Of a stretch of 17,811 nucleotides of DNA, positions 15,587-17,811 are shown piece by piece. Each line of letters opens with the position of its first letter. Position 1 is the stretch's first letter. Origin of the DNA: Roseburia_C sp051879315 (GTDB lineage Bacteria > Bacillota > Clostridia > Lachnospirales > Lachnospiraceae); NCBI GenBank assembly GCA_051879315.1, contig JBJELW010000064.1:1-17811 (forward strand), given 5' to 3'. The notes under the pieces were generated by a model that was not told the DNA's origin, made no database searches, and saw nothing but the letters and a program-made list of their open reading frames with translations. The position numbers were made by a program, and so were the translations under genes.

Positions 15587-15748
15587 ATGCTGGAAGAGAG
15601 CTGGAATCAATTTCGCATGACCGGGAGCGTCAGGGACTACTTAAAGTACAGGCAGGAAGCGGAGCAGGAACAGGTAAGGAGGAACGAAGGCAATGGGGAA
15701 CAATGTCACTGTAGTGGGAATGATACTTTCCGCAATGCCCATGAGTGA
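15587..15748 (+). CDS. yqzL: Small YqzL-like protein
   Basis: A 53-residue frame starting MLEESWNQFRMTGSVRDYL, with AAGGAAGG nine bases upstream. The N-terminal pattern (ML, an invariant-looking Trp, a Phe, TG, then DYL with a charged tail) and the position between era and recO match the small Firmicute YqzL family, whose function I do not know to be established. The last 56 bases overlap the start of recO in another frame, and the C-terminal part after residue 30 looks unstructured. The recO ribosome site (AGGAGG at 15677-15682) lies inside this gene, so the two should be translationally coupled. Assignment rests on a short motif plus synteny. Confidence 0.75.
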   Translation: MLEESWNQFRMTGSVRDYLKYRQEAEQEQVRRNEGNGEQCHCSGNDTFRNAHE

Positions 15749-16439
15749 ATTTGATAAAAGAGTGACCATCCTGACCTTGGACCGGGGAAAAATCGCTGCA
15801 TTTGCGAAGGGGGCGAGGAGACAGAACAGTCCCCTTCTTGCTGCATCCAATCCCTTTGTTTTCGGAGAATTTACATTATATGAGGGGCGCAGCTCCTACA
15901 ATTTACTCAGCGCATCGGTCACTAACTATTTTTCGGAACTCACATCAGAACTTGCCGATACATATTACGGACTGTTTTTTCTGGAAATGGCGGAGTATTT
16001 CACTCAGGAGAATAACGATGAGAAACTTGTGCTCAGTCTGCTGTACCAGTCTTTGCGGGCTTTGGAGAGCAGCAAGTTTGACAGAAGGCTTGTGAAGGTG
16101 ATTTACGAGTGGAAGATGCTGATGTTGAATGGCATTTATCCCAATATGTTTTCTTGTCAATGCTGCGGGAAAAAAGAGAATCTCTATGGGTTTTCCGTGC
16201 GTCGTGCAGGGATGATCTGCCGGGAGTGCAGTGCAGGGGAGTATGTAAAACCATTGCATCCGTCCACATTGTATACCATGCAATACATCATGGCTACGGA
16301 GATCACCAAGCTGTTTCGTTTTTCGGTGACGGACCAGGTGTTACAGGAGTTGGAGGAACTTTTGCGATCTTATCGGGGGCAGTATGTCAATCATATGTTC
16401 AAATCCGAAAAATTTTTAGAGGATGGATTGTTGCAATAG
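15693..16439 (+). CDS. recO: DNA repair protein RecO
   Basis: RecO helps load RecA on SSB-coated single-stranded DNA in the RecFOR pathway. The 248 residues fit the family. The N-terminal OB-fold (about 1-80) contains GMILSAMPMSEFDKRVTIL and the RGKIAAFAKGARR segment typical of RecO. A helical domain follows, with a zinc site of C155, C158, C176 and C179 (an extra C157 sits within the first pair). The start is supported by AAGGAGGAA about nine bases upstream. It overlaps the yqzL-like gene. The stop region contains the -35 box of the next promoter. Confidence 0.94.
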   Translation: MGNNVTVVGMILSAMPMSEFDKRVTILTLDRGKIAAFAKGARRQNSPLLAASNPFVFGEFTLYEGRSSYNLLSASVTNYFSELTSELADTYYGLFFLEMAEYFTQENNDEKLVLSLLYQSLRALESSKFDRRLVKVIYEWKMLMLNGIYPNMFSCQCCGKKENLYGFSVRRAGMICRECSAGEYVKPLHPSTLYTMQYIMATEITKLFRFSVTDQVLQELEELLRSYRGQYVNHMFKSEKFLEDGLLQ

Positions 16440-16459
16440 CTTCCACAACAAGGTATAAT
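16431..16459 (+). promoter_or_regulatory. Sigma-A promoter of the lipoprotein gene
   Basis: TTGCAA (16431-16436, within the last codons of recO), a 17-base spacer and a perfect TATAAT (16454-16459). Transcription should start near 16466. The promoter may also serve glyQS downstream. Confidence 0.75.
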
Positions 16460-16463
16460 GAGC

Positions 16464-16491
16464 ATGACCTTTTGCAGGATCAAATGACCTT
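16464..16491 (+). repeat. Direct repeat of ATGACCTT, 20-base period
   Basis: ATGACCTT occurs at 16464-16471 and again at 16484-16491, about two helix turns apart, at and just after the predicted transcription start. Such an arrangement could bind a dimeric regulator, but two eight-base matches are weak evidence. Confidence 0.35.
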
Positions 16492-16512
16492 ATTAAAATA
16501 TTGGAGGAAATG

Positions 16513-17118
16513 ATGAAAAAGTTAATCAGTTTGATGGTACTTATAATCACAGGTTCTTTTCTGCTTACCGGATGTGGGCCCGCGGTGGATGCCGACACCA
16601 ACACCATATTTGTGGGTAAGGATGGGAAGATCAGTGAGGTGTCCGTGGGAGATTTTACAGCAGGTAATTATGACATAGATGAGTTTAAGGAATATGTCAA
16701 GGATGAAATCGATACATATGAAGATTCCGATGCATCCGGCAAGGTAAAGCTAAAGAAGATTCAGGAGAAAGACGGCACGGTGAAGCTTGTTATGGAGTAC
16801 AGCGATTACAGTACGTACGTTTCTTTTGTGGGAAATGAACTGTTTACGGGAACTGTTGTGCAGGCAATGGCTGCGGGATATGAATTTCCGTCGGATTTTT
16901 ATGAGGTTACGGATGCAATTCTGGCAGAGGATACCACAGATCGGAGTGATGTAATCGTCAATGACGATTACAATGTTGTGATTACAGACGCAGTGACGGA
17001 TGTCTCTGTAAGCGGAACCATCTGTTATGTATCTGAGGGTGTAACCGTGAAGGATAAGGGCACGGCCACTGTGACAGATTCATATGAGATAGATCTAAAA
17101 TATATTATATACAAATAG
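16513..17118 (+). CDS. Lipoprotein of unknown function
   Basis: The first 21 residues form a lipoprotein signal: MKK, a hydrophobic core, then LLTGC with the acylated cysteine at 21, so the protein should be anchored on the outer face of the membrane. GGAGG at 16503-16507 supports ATG 16513 (201 residues), with ATG 16510 as an alternative. The mature part is acidic and contains TNTIFVGKDGKI, DFTAGNYDIDEFKEYVKDEI, a KLKKIQEKDGTVKLVMEY strand region, and FTGTVVQAMAAGYEF. I do not recognise a named domain. It has its own promoter and lies between recO and glyQS, 19 bases from glyQS, so the two are probably co-transcribed. Nothing in the sequence suggests recent transfer. Confidence 0.85.
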   Translation: MKKLISLMVLIITGSFLLTGCGPAVDADTNTIFVGKDGKISEVSVGDFTAGNYDIDEFKEYVKDEIDTYEDSDASGKVKLKKIQEKDGTVKLVMEYSDYSTYVSFVGNELFTGTVVQAMAAGYEFPSDFYEVTDAILAEDTTDRSDVIVNDDYNVVITDAVTDVSVSGTICYVSEGVTVKDKGTATVTDSYEIDLKYIIYK

Positions 17119-17137
17119 AATGTGAGGAAGTTTTGAA

Positions 17138-17811
17138 ATGGAAAAGACAATGGAAAAAATCGTAGCTTTGGCGAAGGGAAGAGGATTTGTATATCCGGGG
17201 TCTGAAATTTATGGTGGACTGGCCAATACCTGGGATTACGGAAATCTCGGTGTGGAGCTGAAGAACAACGTAAAGAAAGCCTGGTGGCAGAAGTTTGTTC
17301 AGGAGAACCCTTATAATGTGGGTGTTGACTGTGCTATTTTAATGAATCCCCAGACATGGGTGGCATCTGGCCATCTGGGCGGATTCTCCGATCCTTTGAT
17401 GGATTGTAAGGAGTGTCATGAGCGTTTTCGGGCAGATAAGTTGATTGAGGATTTTGCTGAGGAGAAAAAGATTGAGTTGGCAGGCTCCGTAGATGGCTGG
17501 TCACAGGAGCAGATGGTGGATTTTATCGAGACAAACGCCATTCCCTGTCCTTCCTGCGGCAAGCACAATTTTACTGATATCAGACAGTTTAACCTGATGT
17601 TCAAAACATTCCAGGGTGTGACTGAGGACGCAAAGAATACTGTATATTTAAGACCTGAGACGGCCCAGGGTATCTTTGTAAACTTTAAGAATGTGCAGAG
17701 AACTTCCCGTAAAAAGATTCCTTTTGGAATCGGACAGATCGGTAAGTCCTTCCGTAATGAGATTACGCCGGGTAACTTTACCTTCCGTACCAGAGAGTTT
17801 GAGCAGATGGA
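17138..17811 (+). CDS. glyQS: Glycine--tRNA ligase, single-chain dimeric type (5' part)
   Basis: Class II synthetase that charges tRNA-Gly. The window holds the first 224 codons and the gene continues past the edge. Seen: the N-terminal KGRGFVYPGSEIYGG and WDYGNLGVELK, SGHLGGFSDP, a zinc-type pair set C90/C93 and C137/C140 in the insertion, RPETAQGIFVNF, and class II motif 2 from FRNEITPGNF to REFEQM. This is the alpha2 type related to eukaryotic enzymes, not the separate GlyQ/GlyS form. GAGGAAG lies seven bases before the ATG. No T-box leader precedes it; transcription probably comes from the lipoprotein promoter or recO read-through. Confidence 0.95.
   Translation, partial: MEKTMEKIVALAKGRGFVYPGSEIYGGLANTWDYGNLGVELKNNVKKAWWQKFVQENPYNVGVDCAILMNPQTWVASGHLGGFSDPLMDCKECHERFRADKLIEDFAEEKKIELAGSVDGWSQEQMVDFIETNAIPCPSCGKHNFTDIRQFNLMFKTFQGVTEDAKNTVYLRPETAQGIFVNFKNVQRTSRKKIPFGIGQIGKSFRNEITPGNFTFRTREFEQM

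Noticed and set aside
16501..16512. TTG start for the lipoprotein
   Set aside because: This TTG overlaps the GGAGG ribosome site itself; starting at 16513 gives a clean lipoprotein signal.
1..17811. Mobile elements, CRISPR arrays, tRNA or rRNA genes
   Set aside because: I saw no transposase, integrase, regularly spaced repeats, tRNA-like cloverleaf or rRNA sequence by eye; a tRNA scan would be the decisive check.

Overview
The window looks like core chromosome of an anaerobic Firmicute of class Clostridia, most likely family Lachnospiraceae. This rests on gene content and order (tgt-yajC joined to leuB-ilvD-ilvB and serC-serA-DUF1015; era-yqzL-recO-glyQS), strong AGGAGG ribosome sites, and sigma-A type promoters. 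The family assignment is inference; no rRNA or other marker was available. All genes seen lie on the + strand. The left edge carries the control region of a divergent gene outside the window.

Layout. Positions 1-120 are a divergent promoter region. Then come tgt (queuosine tRNA modification) and yajC (Sec translocase accessory), ending at a strong terminator near 1767-1797. A new promoter at 1867-1895 opens a branched-chain amino acid cluster: leuB, ilvD and ilvB. A hairpin-forming spacer separates leuB from ilvD. Serine synthesis follows (serC and serA, overlapping by one base), then a terminator, then a DUF1015 gene that may act in serine metabolism. Next are an MscS-type mechanosensitive channel, a cold-shock protein with its own promoter and terminator, and a large M16C zinc peptidase. 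The last block is era, a small yqzL-like gene, recO, an unrecognised lipoprotein with its own promoter, and the 5' part of glyQS, cut by the window edge.

How the genes work together. LeuB, IlvD and IlvB cover three steps of leucine/valine/isoleucine synthesis; leuA, leuCD, ilvC and the regulatory subunit ilvN are not here. SerC and SerA supply two of the three steps from 3-phosphoglycerate to serine. Era, YqzL, RecO and GlyQS form a housekeeping block for ribosome assembly, DNA repair and translation.

The window is mostly ordinary housekeeping DNA. I found no mobile element, CRISPR array, tRNA, rRNA or defence system, and no convincing new multi-gene system. The points most worth a second look are: a DUF1015 protein with a ParB/SerK-like DGHHR motif beside serC-serA; a SerA that lacks the usual catalytic Glu; two divergent promoters that appear to share one palindromic -35 box; a lineage-type lipoprotein of unknown function; and the small yqzL gene overlapping recO by 56 bases.
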